DNA from: Actinophytocola algeriensis | GTDB taxonomy: Bacteria > Actinomycetota > Actinomycetes > Mycobacteriales > Pseudonocardiaceae | Assembly: GCF_014203735.1 (NCBI RefSeq) | Contig: NZ_JACHJQ010000004.1 | Coordinates: 806,001 to 870,000 of the forward strand | Direction of reading: 5' to 3' | DNA: 64,000 nt | Part shown: positions 8,072 through 18,535 of the stretch, in pieces | Position numbering within the stretch: position 1 is the stretch's first letter | How the letters are laid out: each line of letters begins with the position of its first letter | The notes under the pieces: model-generated | What the model was told of the DNA's origin: nothing | What the model saw: the letters and a program-made list of their open reading frames with translations, nothing else | The model's database searches: none | Translations under genes and position numbers: made by a program

Positions 8072-9091
8072 CTACGCCGAATCGCGGACCGCCAGTTTGA
8101 CAGGCAGCACGGTCGTCTCCGGGCGGATGTTCTCGCCGGTCAGCAACGACAGCAGCTTCTTCACCATCTCGCGGATCTGCTGGCGCGGGTCCTGGTGAAT
8201 GGACGTCAGCGGCGGTTCCATCGCCGGCGCGAGGGTCGGGTGATCGTCGAATCCGATGACCGCCACGTCCTTCGGCACGATCCTGCCCGCCGCGCGCAGC
8301 GCCTTCATCGCGCCCGCGGCCATCAGGTCGCTCGCCGCGAAGACGGCGTCCAGGTCCGGGCAGCGGGCGAGCAGTTTCGCGGTCGCCACCTCGCCGCTCG
8401 CCATCGTGAAGTCGCCTTGTTCCGACAGGTCCGTCGGGTCCAGGCCCGCTGCCTCCAGCGCCTTCTGCCAGCCGGCCAGGCGGTCGGCCGCCGCTGGGTG
8501 GTCCAGCATGCCGGTCACCGTGCCGATGCGGCGCCTGCCGGAGTCGTGCAGGTGTTCCACGGCCAGGCGGGCGCCGCCCTCGTTGTCGAAGTCGACCGCG
8601 TGTGCGCCTCGGCGGCCGGTGCCGGGACGGCCGCCGTAGACCACCGGGATGCGCGCCAGGCGCAGTGCGGTCGGGAGCGGGTCGCCCTTGTGCGGCGCGA
8701 ACACCAGGGCGCCGTCCGCGTGGCCGCCCTCGAGGAACTTGATCGTCCTCGGCACGTCGTCGCGGGTGTCGACGAACATCAGCAGCATCTGCACGCCCGC
8801 GTCCGACAGTTCCCGGAACGCCCCGTGCATCACCGACGCGAAGTACGGGTCGTCCAGGACGTTCGCTTCTGGCTCGGACAGGACCACGGCCACCGCGCCG
8901 GTCCTCCTGGTCACGAGCGATCTCGCCGCCTGGTTGGGGGAGTAGCCGAGTTCGCGTGCCGCACCCAGTACTTTCTCCTTCGCGCGGGTGCTCACATACT
9001 CGTCGTCGTTCAGGGCGCGTGACGCGGTCGAACGGGAGACGCCCGCGTACGCGGCAACGTCCTCCAGCGTCGGGCGCTCGTCCATCGGCAT
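8072..9091 (-). CDS. cebR: LacI-family repressor CebR of cello-oligosaccharide uptake
   Basis: CebR represses cellobiose/cellotriose import genes and is released by cellobiose in Streptomyces. The 339-residue protein starts with an N-terminal helix-turn-helix (TLEDVAAYAGVSRSTASRAL) and hinge, then a periplasmic-binding-protein-like sensor domain. I chose the ATG at 9091 (MPMDER); an ATG at 9085 is also possible, and a further upstream start would run into the operator. It is divergent from cebE-cebF-cebG-bglC, the order seen in Streptomyces, and both operators in the shared region match the CebR consensus. The assignment rests on operator plus context. Confidence 0.88.
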   Translation of the reverse strand: MPMDERPTLEDVAAYAGVSRSTASRALNDDEYVSTRAKEKVLGAARELGYSPNQAARSLVTRRTGAVAVVLSEPEANVLDDPYFASVMHGAFRELSDAGVQMLLMFVDTRDDVPRTIKFLEGGHADGALVFAPHKGDPLPTALRLARIPVVYGGRPGTGRRGAHAVDFDNEGGARLAVEHLHDSGRRRIGTVTGMLDHPAAADRLAGWQKALEAAGLDPTDLSEQGDFTMASGEVATAKLLARCPDLDAVFAASDLMAAGAMKALRAAGRIVPKDVAVIGFDDHPTLAPAMEPPLTSIHQDPRQQIREMVKKLLSLLTGENIRPETTVLPVKLAVRDSA

Positions 9092-9110
9092 GACGGAAGT
9101 GTAACGGATT

Positions 9111-9126
9111 CTGGGAGCGCTCCCGG
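9111..9126. promoter_or_regulatory. CebR operator 1
   Basis: CTGGGAGCGCTCCCGG contains the full TGGGAGCGCTCCC core of the Streptomyces CebR consensus, with one mismatch at the last position. It lies 20 bases upstream of the cebR start and 8 bases before the cebE -35 element, so it can control both directions. Confidence 0.85.
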
Positions 9127-9133
9127 AAGGTCC

Positions 9134-9163
9134 TTGACACTTCGCCGTAACCAGGACCACACT
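9134..9163 (+). promoter_or_regulatory. cebE promoter
   Basis: TTGACA (9134-9139) is a perfect -35 element. CACACT (9158-9163) at 18 bases is the best -10. Operators lie on both sides, so repressor would flank the promoter. Confidence 0.6.
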
Positions 9164-9176
9164 CGGTACTCCCCAA

Positions 9177-9192
9177 CTGGGAGCGCTCCCAG
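9177..9192. promoter_or_regulatory. CebR operator 2
   Basis: CTGGGAGCGCTCCCAG is a perfect 16-bp palindrome containing the exact TGGGAGCGCTCCCA CebR consensus. It lies just after the expected transcription start and 27 bases before the cebE start codon. Its centre is 66 bp from that of operator 1. Confidence 0.9.
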
Positions 9193-9219
9193 AATTCTGG
9201 ACGCAAAGGGACAACAGAC

Positions 9220-10509
9220 GTGCGAAGCAACCAACGACGGGTGTTCGCCGGCGCGATCGCCCTTGCCGCAGCGGTGGGCCTGACCGCGTGTGGCGACTCC
9301 GGCGCCGACTCCGGATCTGGTTCGGGGCAGATCGAGCTGAGTATCGGCACCTTCACCGAGTTCGGGTACGAGGACCTCCTCAAGGAGTACGAGGACCTCC
9401 ACCCGAACATCAAGATCGTCCACCACAAGACGGGCCAGGGCGGTCCGTACCACCAGCAACTGCTGACGAAGCTCGCCGCGAACTCCGGCCTGGAGGACGT
9501 GGTCGCGATCGAGGAGGGCCACCTCCCCGACGTGCTCGACAAGCCACACCTGTTCAACAACCTGGCCGAGATCGGCCCGAAGGACGTGAAACCGGAACGC
9601 TGGCTCGACTGGAAGTACCAGGCGGGCACCGCCAAGGACGGCACCTGGGTCGGTTACGGCACCGACATCGGCCCGCTCGCCATGTGTTACCGCAAGGACC
9701 TCCTCGACGCGGCGAAGATGCCGTCGGACGAGGCGTCGGTGAAGGCCATGTTCGAGTCGTGGGACTCGTACTTCGCCGCGGGTGACCAGTACGCCAAGGC
9801 CACCGGCAAGGCGTGGTTCGACTCCGCGTCGCAGATCTTCAACGCGATGCAGAACCAGCTCGACGAGGGTTACGTCACCAAGGACAACAAGCTGGCCATC
9901 GAGTCCAACCAGGACATCAAGGACAACTGGGACCAGGTGACCGCGGCCGCGAAGGGCGGGCAGACCGCCAAGCTCGTCGCGTTCAGCCCGGAATGGAACG
10001 CGGGCTTCAAGCAGGGCGCCTTCGCCACGAAGACCTGCCCGTCGTGGATGCTCGGCGTGGTCAAGGAGCAGGCGGGCCCGGAGAACGCAGGCAAGTGGGC
10101 GGTCACCGATGCCTTCCCCAACGGCGGCGGCAACTGGGGCGGCTCGTTCCTCGCGGTGCCCAAGCAGTCGCAGCACCCGAAGGAGGCCGCTGAGCTCGCC
10201 GCGTGGCTGACCGCACCGGAGCAGCAGGTCAAGGCGTTCGAGAAGACCGGCAACTTCCCCAGCCAGGTCGAGGCGCTGGACTCGCCGGAGCTGCTCGGCA
10301 GCACCAACGACTACTTCGGTGACGTCAAGGTCGGTCAGCTGTTCGCCACCATGGCGAAGAAGGTCGGCAAGGCCCAGTACAAGGGTCCCGGTGACGGCAA
10401 GATCCAGGAGAACGCCACGAGCCCCGCGCTGCAGGCGGTCGAAGCTGGCAAGTCGCCGGAGGAGGGCTGGCAGCAGGCGGTCGATGCCGCCAAGAAGATC
10501 GTCAAGTGA
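9220..10509 (+). CDS. cebE: cello-oligosaccharide ABC transporter, substrate-binding lipoprotein
   Basis: The 429-residue protein starts with GTG after AAAGGGA. It has a signal peptide with lipobox LTAC (Cys24), so it is anchored to the outer face of the membrane. The mature part is a family-1 solute-binding protein (SBP_bac_1). It should capture cellobiose or cellotriose and deliver them to CebF/CebG. The gene is first in the CebR-controlled operon. No ATPase gene is present; Streptomyces ceb systems use the shared ATPase MsiK encoded elsewhere, and the same is inferred here. Confidence 0.9.
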   Translation: MRSNQRRVFAGAIALAAAVGLTACGDSGADSGSGSGQIELSIGTFTEFGYEDLLKEYEDLHPNIKIVHHKTGQGGPYHQQLLTKLAANSGLEDVVAIEEGHLPDVLDKPHLFNNLAEIGPKDVKPERWLDWKYQAGTAKDGTWVGYGTDIGPLAMCYRKDLLDAAKMPSDEASVKAMFESWDSYFAAGDQYAKATGKAWFDSASQIFNAMQNQLDEGYVTKDNKLAIESNQDIKDNWDQVTAAAKGGQTAKLVAFSPEWNAGFKQGAFATKTCPSWMLGVVKEQAGPENAGKWAVTDAFPNGGGNWGGSFLAVPKQSQHPKEAAELAAWLTAPEQQVKAFEKTGNFPSQVEALDSPELLGSTNDYFGDVKVGQLFATMAKKVGKAQYKGPGDGKIQENATSPALQAVEAGKSPEEGWQQAVDAAKKIVK

Positions 10510-11501
10510 TGACCACGGTAACAAGGCGGGCGCCACACCAGGGGGTGGCGCCCGCCCCACCGCGGCCACCGAAACTCACGTGGCGGCAGCGACTGTCCAA
10601 CATGGACGTCAAGTGGTCGCCCTACGTCTACATCGCGCCGTTCTTCGTGGTCTTCGGCGTGGTGGGGCTGTTCCCGCTGCTGTACACGTCCTACCTGTCG
10701 CTGTTCGACCGCGACCTGCTCGACCTCGACGGCACGTACATCGGCCTCGGCAACTACACGGAACTGTTGCGGGACAGCCAGTTCTGGAACGCGCTGGTCA
10801 ACACACTCAGCATCTTCGTGCTCTCCACCGGGCCGCAGATCGTGGTCGCGGTCGGGCTCGCGGCGCTGCTGAACACGCGGCTCCGCGCACCGACGGGCTG
10901 GCGGGTCGGCGTCCTGCTGCCGTACGTGGTGAGCCTCGTCGCCGTCGGGATCATCTTCGCGAACCTGTTCGGGCCCAACTACGGCCTGGTCAACGGCATC
11001 CTGGAGCTCCTCGGTTTCGACCGGGTCGACTGGCAGAGCAACCGGTTCTTCTCCCACCTCGCCATCGCCACGATGGTGAACTGGCGCTGGACCGGCTACA
11101 ACGCGCTCATCGTGCTGGCCGCGATGAAGGCGATCCCGAAGGAGATCCACGAGGCGGCGCTGATCGACGGCGCGTCGGCGGTGCGGCGCTTCTTCAGCGT
11201 CACGCTGCCGTTGCTGCGGCCAACACTGATCTTCGTGGTGATCACGTCGACCATCGGCGGGCTGCAGATCTTCACCGAGCCCAAGCTGTTCGACGCGATG
11301 CCGGGCTCCAACAACGGTGGCTCGTCCAACCAGTTCCAGACGATCACCTTGTACATGTACCAAACCGGCTTCGAGACGCAACGGCTCGGTTACGCGTCGG
11401 CGGTCGCCTGGGTGCTGTTCCTCCTGATCATCGTCATCGCCGTCATCAACTTCCTGCTGACGCGGCGGCTGGCCTCGACCGGAGTGGAGGACGACCGATG
11501 A
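10509..11501 (+). CDS. cebF: sugar ABC transporter permease CebF
   Basis: This 330-residue inner-membrane permease has six predicted membrane helices and the EAA loop EAALIDGASAVRRFF...LP that contacts the ATPase. The ATG at 10509 shares one base with the cebE stop (TGATG); a GTG at 10506 would add one residue. The N-terminal ~35 residues are polar and Pro-rich before the first helix. It forms the channel with CebG. Order and overlap are those of canonical cebEFG operons. Confidence 0.9.
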   Translation: MTTVTRRAPHQGVAPAPPRPPKLTWRQRLSNMDVKWSPYVYIAPFFVVFGVVGLFPLLYTSYLSLFDRDLLDLDGTYIGLGNYTELLRDSQFWNALVNTLSIFVLSTGPQIVVAVGLAALLNTRLRAPTGWRVGVLLPYVVSLVAVGIIFANLFGPNYGLVNGILELLGFDRVDWQSNRFFSHLAIATMVNWRWTGYNALIVLAAMKAIPKEIHEAALIDGASAVRRFFSVTLPLLRPTLIFVVITSTIGGLQIFTEPKLFDAMPGSNNGGSSNQFQTITLYMYQTGFETQRLGYASAVAWVLFLLIIVIAVINFLLTRRLASTGVEDDR

Positions 11502-12358
11502 CCGCGATCTCCATGCGCACGATCCGTCGCAGGGCCACCGGCGACAAACGGGCGTCGTTCTGGGTGTACGGGCTGCTGATCGCGTTCCTGATCGGTTCCG
11601 TGTTCCCGTTCTTCTGGTCGTTCCTGGTGGCGTCGCGGGACAGCTCGATGCTGACCGAGCGGGTGCCGCCACTGCTGCCCGGCGGCAACTTCCTCTCGAA
11701 CGCGGTGCGCGTGTTCGACTCGGTGCCGTTCTGGCGGGCGCTGGGCAACAGCATCGTCGTGTCGGGCGCGGTCACGTTGACCACGGTGCTGTTCTCGACG
11801 CTGGCCGGGTTCGCGTTCGCCAAACTGCGGTTCCGCGGCCGCAACGGGTTGTTCCTCTTCGTGGTCGCCACGCTGGCGGTGCCGACACAGCTCGGCATCA
11901 TCCCGCTGTACATGGCGATGGCGGAGTTCGGCTGGGCCGGCGAGCTGCAGGCCGTGATCGTGCCCAACCTGGTGACCGCGATCGGCGTGTTCTGGATGCG
12001 GCAGTACACCGCGCAGGTGGTGCCGTACGAGCTCATCGAGGCCGCGCGCGTCGACGGCTGCTCGATGATCCGCGTGTACTGGCACGTGGTGCTTCCCGCG
12101 GTGCGACCCGCCGCGGCGTTCCTCGGCATGTTCACGTTCATGACGTCGTGGAACGACTTCCTCTGGCCGCTGGTGGTGCTCAACGCCGAGAACCCCACCG
12201 TGCAGATCGCCCTGGAGCGGCTGCAGAGCGGTTACTACATCGACTACTCACTGGTGCTGGCCGGCACGACGCTGGCCACCATTCCGATCTTGATCGTGTT
12301 CGTCGTGCTCGGCCGCCAGATCGTGGCCGGGATCATGCAGGGCGCTGTGAAGGGGTGA
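11498..12358 (+). CDS. cebG: sugar ABC transporter permease CebG
   Basis: The ATG at 11498 overlaps the cebF stop (ATGA) and gives 286 residues. Six membrane helices are predicted and the EAA motif is EAARVDGCSMIRVYW...LP. The protein belongs to the MalG-type permease family and pairs with CebF. The same frame is open far upstream inside cebF, but that extension is not protein-like; the overlap start is the natural one. The stop is two bases before bglC. Confidence 0.9.
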   Translation: MTAISMRTIRRRATGDKRASFWVYGLLIAFLIGSVFPFFWSFLVASRDSSMLTERVPPLLPGGNFLSNAVRVFDSVPFWRALGNSIVVSGAVTLTTVLFSTLAGFAFAKLRFRGRNGLFLFVVATLAVPTQLGIIPLYMAMAEFGWAGELQAVIVPNLVTAIGVFWMRQYTAQVVPYELIEAARVDGCSMIRVYWHVVLPAVRPAAAFLGMFTFMTSWNDFLWPLVVLNAENPTVQIALERLQSGYYIDYSLVLAGTTLATIPILIVFVVLGRQIVAGIMQGAVKG

Positions 12359-12360
12359 CC

Positions 12361-13731
<1,371 letters not shown>

Positions 13732-13800
13732 GCCGTCGCGGGGGCGTGGCCTCCGGCCCCCGGTAGCCAGCCTCCCACGAACCACCGACAGCGAGGGCCC

Positions 13801-13839
13801 ACGGAGCGGCGGTTGTACACAGGCCAACCGCCGCTCCGT
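13801..13839 (+). terminator. terminator of the ceb operon
   Basis: A perfect 15-bp stem, ACGGAGCGGCGGTTG (13801-13815) with CAACCGCCGCTCCGT (13825-13839), has a 9-base loop and is followed by CGTCGTTTGT. It starts 69 bases after the bglC stop. Confidence 0.8.
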
Positions 13840-13842
13840 CGT

Positions 13843-14104
13843 TTGTCCACAGGCCGGGCCGGACGCACCGGTTTCTGTCGGTGGATGGTCGTAGGCTGGA
13901 AAACGGGGGCCGGAGGCCAAGCCTGGTCCCAAGCGGCGTTCGGGGCGCGGTTCGACGGCCCGCCCGGACGTCGTGTCGTTCTGATGTTCGCGGGCAACCG
14001 CTCATCGTCGGCCGGTTGGTGGGCCGAGGTTGTCCACAGGGGCTTCCGCGCCGCGCGATTTTGTCGGTGGTCGGCTCTACGCTGGAAAACGGGGGCCGGA
14101 GGCC
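13843..14104. repeat. duplicated ~76-bp intergenic element between bglC and zur
   Basis: Two related copies lie at 13843-13918 and 14030-14104. Each begins TTGTCCACAGG and contains a TGTCGGTGG block. Each ends in an almost identical GCTGGAAAACGGGGGCCGGAGGCC segment (read as two adjoining 12-base blocks). The 377-base gap between the convergent genes bglC and zur holds these copies and the terminator. I see no credible gene there. The element looks like a dispersed genomic repeat or the remains of a duplicated promoter region. Confidence 0.75.
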
Positions 14105-14108
14105 GGCC

Positions 14109-14525
14109 TCAGGTCGTGCAGGCCGCGCACGTGCCGAAGACCTCCACGGTGTGGCTGATCTCCGAGAAACCGTTCTCCGCCGCCACCTTTTCCGCCCACT
14201 TCTCCACTGCCGGGCCCTCCACCTCGACCGTTCGGCCGCAGGCTCGGCAGACCAGGTGGTGATGGTGGTGGCGGGAGCAGCGCCGGTACACGGCCTCGCC
14301 GCTGTCTATGCGTAGTACGTCGATCTCGCCGGCGTCCGCCAGGGACTGCAGGGTTCGGTAGACCGTGGTCAGGCCGATTCCCTCGCCTCTGGTGCGGAGT
14401 TCCTCGTGCAGGTCCTGGGCGGAGCGGAACTCGTCGAGCTGTTCGAGCAGGCTGGCCACCGCCGCGCGCTGCTTCGTCGAGCGCCTTCCCGGGACTGTGG
14501 GGGTGTGGCTCTCGCCGTTCGTCAC
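14109..14525 (-). CDS. zur: zinc uptake regulator Zur (Fur family)
   Basis: Zur represses zinc-import and zinc-free ribosomal protein genes when zinc is sufficient. The 138-residue protein has an N-terminal winged helix (GLTTVYRTLQSL recognition helix) and the ligand cluster HHHHHLVC with CRAC, then a second structural CxxC (CAAC) near the end. It starts with GTG in a GTGA overlap with the smtB stop. The smtB-zur pair matches Rv2358-Rv2359 of M. tuberculosis, where SmtB represses both genes in low zinc. Confidence 0.93.
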   Translation of the reverse strand: MTNGESHTPTVPGRRSTKQRAAVASLLEQLDEFRSAQDLHEELRTRGEGIGLTTVYRTLQSLADAGEIDVLRIDSGEAVYRRCSRHHHHHLVCRACGRTVEVEGPAVEKWAEKVAAENGFSEISHTVEVFGTCAACTT

Positions 14526-14896
14526 TTGCCGGCCCCTTCCTCGACGTGTGCCACCGCGTCCACGACGATGTGTGACAGGTGTTCGTCGACCAGACGGTAG
14601 ACCACTTCGCGGCCGTGGCGTTCACCGTTCACGACGCCGGCCGACTTCAGTACGCGCAGGTGCTGGCTGATCAGCGGTTGCGCCACGCCGAGGGTCTCCA
14701 CCAGCTCGTGGACGCAGCGGTCGTGCACACGCAGCTCCAGGACGATGGCGATCCGGACCGGCGCCGCCAGCGCGCGGAGAAGATCACCGGCGGCCGACAG
14801 CGTGTGCACCGGGCGGTGCTCGGCGCGGGTGGCCGCGGGGCGGTCCGACGAGTGCGGGACGGCGATCTCCGGGGACGAGGTGGCGTCCGAAGTCAC
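14522..14896 (-). CDS. smtB: ArsR/SmtB-family zinc-responsive repressor
   Basis: The 124-residue repressor starts at a GTG at 14896 preceded by AGAGGAC. The winged helix contains QPLISQHLRVLKSAG. The C-terminal helix carries D-x-H-x10-H-x2-E (DEH ... HVEE), the alpha5 zinc-sensing site of SmtB/CzrA proteins. It should release DNA when zinc binds, letting smtB-zur be expressed. The stop overlaps the zur start, so the two regulators are translated as a unit. A longer reading to 15061 is open but has no start signals. Confidence 0.92.
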   Translation of the reverse strand: MTSDATSSPEIAVPHSSDRPAATRAEHRPVHTLSAAGDLLRALAAPVRIAIVLELRVHDRCVHELVETLGVAQPLISQHLRVLKSAGVVNGERHGREVVYRLVDEHLSHIVVDAVAHVEEGAGK

Positions 14897-14922
14897 GGGA
14901 CATCGTCCTCTCGGTCGGGTGC

Positions 14923-14949
14923 TGAAACGGATAGTGGTTACCGTGTTCA
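14923..14949. promoter_or_regulatory. candidate SmtB/Zur operator upstream of smtB
   Basis: TGAAACGG (14923-14930) and CCGTGTTCA (14941-14949) form an inverted repeat with one extra base in one arm, around an AT-richer centre. It lies 27 bases before the smtB start, where an autoregulatory operator is expected. It does not match a known consensus exactly. Confidence 0.35.
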
Positions 14950-14967
14950 ACATCCTAGGCGGCCGAG

Positions 14968-15249
14968 CTATTTCGTCAGCAGCACCGACACAGCGACAGC
15001 AGCCAGTACGACCAGGATGAACACGCGGCCGGCCCGCTCGCTCGGTGACAGCACCCGCCACGTCACGGCGAGCAACACCGCGATGCCCGCCGCCAGCGCG
15101 CCCAGCAGCAGCGCGCCGACCGCGCCGCCGATCAGGATGCCGACCACGAAGACCGCGGCGACCAGCAGGAACACCGCTACCGGAGGAACCCGGGAGAGGG
15201 GGCCTTCGCCGTCGACCAGCTTCGCCTTCATCGAGCGCCTCGCGGGCAC
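14968..15249 (-). CDS. small membrane protein (DUF6703-like)
   Basis: The GTG at 15249 follows a perfect AAGGAGG five bases upstream and gives 93 residues. A short polar N-terminus (about 20 residues) leads into three hydrophobic segments with little loop between them (VFLLVAAVFVVGILIGGAV and following). The family looks like a small actinobacterial membrane protein often next to glyS, with no known function. It is divergent from glyS and in line with smtB, separated from it by 71 bases. Confidence 0.8.
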   Translation of the reverse strand: MPARRSMKAKLVDGEGPLSRVPPVAVFLLVAAVFVVGILIGGAVGALLLGALAAGIAVLLAVTWRVLSPSERAGRVFILVVLAAVAVSVLLTK

Positions 15250-15423
15250 GCTGTCCTCCTTCTGGCGGTATCCGGCTACGGCCGGCAACCGTGGCACCGG
15301 GGGGTTCGGCGAGTGGAAATCACTCGTTCGTGGCGGTCCTCCGCCGAGTAGTCTTTATCGGCCGCGCCCCGTCAACCGCCCATTGAACGCCATGGCCGCG
15401 AGCGCGCGACAGTTGGAGTGCCC

Positions 15424-16809
<1,386 letters not shown>

Positions 16810-17005
16810 CCTCCGGCCGGGTTCACGCACTGGCCTTCTCGGCAGAGTCGCGCATCCGTGCTGTCGAGGACAGCATCCATGGTGCGCCCACATGCTGTCC
16901 CCGATCCGCGAGGCTGGTCCGCTGGCAGGTGTGTGCTTCCCCTGACGTTTGTCACGGTGAGGTGGTGACGCTCGGCCTGCGTGTCCGGGGGTTTCGCGCA
17001 GCATC

Positions 17006-17973
17006 GTGGTCATCGTGAACACGACACACACTTCCCAGGGCGGTAGCAGGACCTCGGCGGGGGCCGCGGTCCTGCTGGCCGGTCTGCGCAAGACCTATGG
17101 GGACGTCCGCGCGGTCGACGGGGTCGACCTGGTGATCGCGCCGGGTGAGGTGGTCGCGTTGCTCGGGCCGAACGGTGCGGGCAAGTCGACCACCGTCGAC
17201 ATGATGCTCGGTCTGACCCGGCCCGACTCGGGCAGCGTCACGATCTTCGGGTCGGGGCCTGCCGACGCCGTTGCCACCGGTGCGATCGGTGCGATGCTGC
17301 AGGGCGGTGCTCTGTCGACGACGCCACTGTCGGTGAGACCGTCGGCATGGTCGCTTCGCTGCACCGCAAGCCGATGCCGGTCGCCGAGGCGTTGCGTCGC
17401 AGCGGCGTCGAGGAACTCGCCGGCCGTCGCTGCGACAAGCTCTCCGGTGGACAGAAGCAGCGTGTGCGGTTCGCCGTCGCTCTCGTCGGCGATCCGGACC
17501 TGCTCGTGCTCGACGAGCCGACCGCGGCCATGGACGTCCAGAGCCGCCGTGCCTTCTGGAAGTCCATGCACGGCTTCACCGGCACCGGCCGCACGGTCCT
17601 GTTCGCCACCCACTACCTGGAGGAAGCGGAGAACTACGCCGACCGCGTGGTGCTCATGCGCGCCGGGCGGATCGTAGCCGACGGCTCGGTCGCCGAGGTG
17701 ACCTCGCTCGTGTCCGGTCGCGTCATTCGCGCCGCCGTGCCGGGCGCCGCCGAGGCGGCCCTCGCCGCGCTGCCCTCGGTGACCGAGGTGGAGGTCCGCG
17801 CCGCGAACGTGGCCATCTCCTCCAGCGACTCCGACAGCACGCTGCGCGCCCTGCTCGCGACCTACCCGCAGGCACGCGACATCGAGGTGACCGCGATGGG
17901 CCTCGAAGGCGCCTTCCTTTCCCTCACCGGCAACGAGAACGCCACCGTCCGGAATGGAGCTGACCCGTCATGA
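17006..17973 (+). pseudogene. ABC transporter ATPase (DrrA-type), broken by a frameshift
   Basis: The first part (from GTG 17006, or GTG 17015) encodes Walker A GPNGAGKST and reads normally to about 17310. The second part, in another frame, contains the signature LSGGQKQR, Walker B LLVLDEPT and the switch HYLEEAE. Homology continues across the junction if one base is restored between about 17300 and 17325: the downstream frame reads DATVGETVGMVASLH, the expected continuation. A one-base deletion is the simplest cause; sequencing error cannot be excluded. The ORF ends overlapping the permease start. The partner gene is also damaged, favouring true decay. Confidence 0.85.
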
Positions 17974-18254
17974 GCTTCGGCTACCTCGTCGTCGAGGTGC
18001 GGCGCGTGCTGCGGAGCACCCGGTTCCTGATCTTCTCCATGGCCTTCCCAGTCCTGTTGTTCCTCCTCTACGTCGGCATCTTCGCGAACGGCGACCGTGC
18101 GGTCATCGGTGTCCTGATGGTCAACATGACCGCGTTCGGCGCCCTGTCCGCCACGTTGTTCGCCGGTGGCCGCCTCCCACTCGACCGTGAAACCGAGGTG
18201 GTCCCGGTGACCGAGCTGGTGGGTGACGATCTCCAGGGCTTGGCTGTGGTCTGA
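17970..18254 (+). pseudogene. truncated ABC-2 permease
   Basis: The 94-residue reading frame begins in an ATGA overlap with the ATPase and encodes the N-terminus of an ABC-2/DrrB permease: MSFGYLVVEVRRVLRSTRF, a first membrane helix (IFSMAFPVLLFLLYVG) and part of the second (AFGALSATLFAGGRLPLDRE). Intact proteins have about 240-260 residues. Homology stops near 18180. The rest, to 18254, and the 100 bases beyond resemble nothing recognisable, so a deletion or rearrangement joined unrelated DNA here. Confidence 0.8.
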
Positions 18255-18358
18255 GGTCGGGGCACCCCGCGTTGCCGTCGGTGGCACCGCGTGTCGCCGC
18301 TGACCACATCGAACCCGGTGGGGGGACGTACCACAGCGAAGCGGTGTGGTGGTCGAGG

Positions 18359-18535
18359 TCATCGCTTCTCCTCTGGGGGTGCGTCCGACAGGAGGCGTTG
18401 TTCCTCCGGTGTCGGCATCAGGGTGTGGACCAGGAGTGGGCCCAGCGGTGGTTCGTCCTCGACGAGTTGGTGCAGGAGTTCGCGCAGGCGGGTGGCCGCC
18501 GCGTTGTTCGTCAGGACGGGGATCTCGTCAGGCAT
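18359..18535 (-). CDS. 58-residue protein downstream of the AbiEi/Vsr-like gene
   Basis: The ATG at 18535 lies inside the end of the upstream minus-strand gene (8-base overlap), showing translational coupling. The product begins MPDEIPVLTNNAAATRLREL, is acidic overall, and is mostly two helices ending in PEEKR. It has no cysteine and no membrane segment. No family recognised. The tight coupling to a possible toxin/nuclease-like protein suggests a partner or inhibitor, but this is inference only. Confidence 0.6.
   Translation of the reverse strand: MPDEIPVLTNNAAATRLRELLHQLVEDEPPLGPLLVHTLMPTPEEQRLLSDAPPEEKR

Noticed and set aside
15250-15423. T-box or other riboswitch in the glyS leader
   Set aside because: No T-box core or antiterminator pairing was found. 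Only a short GAGTG...CACTC palindrome is present.
17300-17347. Programmed frameshift in the ABC ATPase
   Set aside because: There is no slippery heptamer or downstream structure at the junction, and the partner permease is truncated, so gene decay is the simpler reading.
18255-18358. Insertion-sequence remnant after the truncated permease
   Set aside because: No inverted repeats, target duplication or transposase motif can be seen, although the sequence is unlike its flanks.
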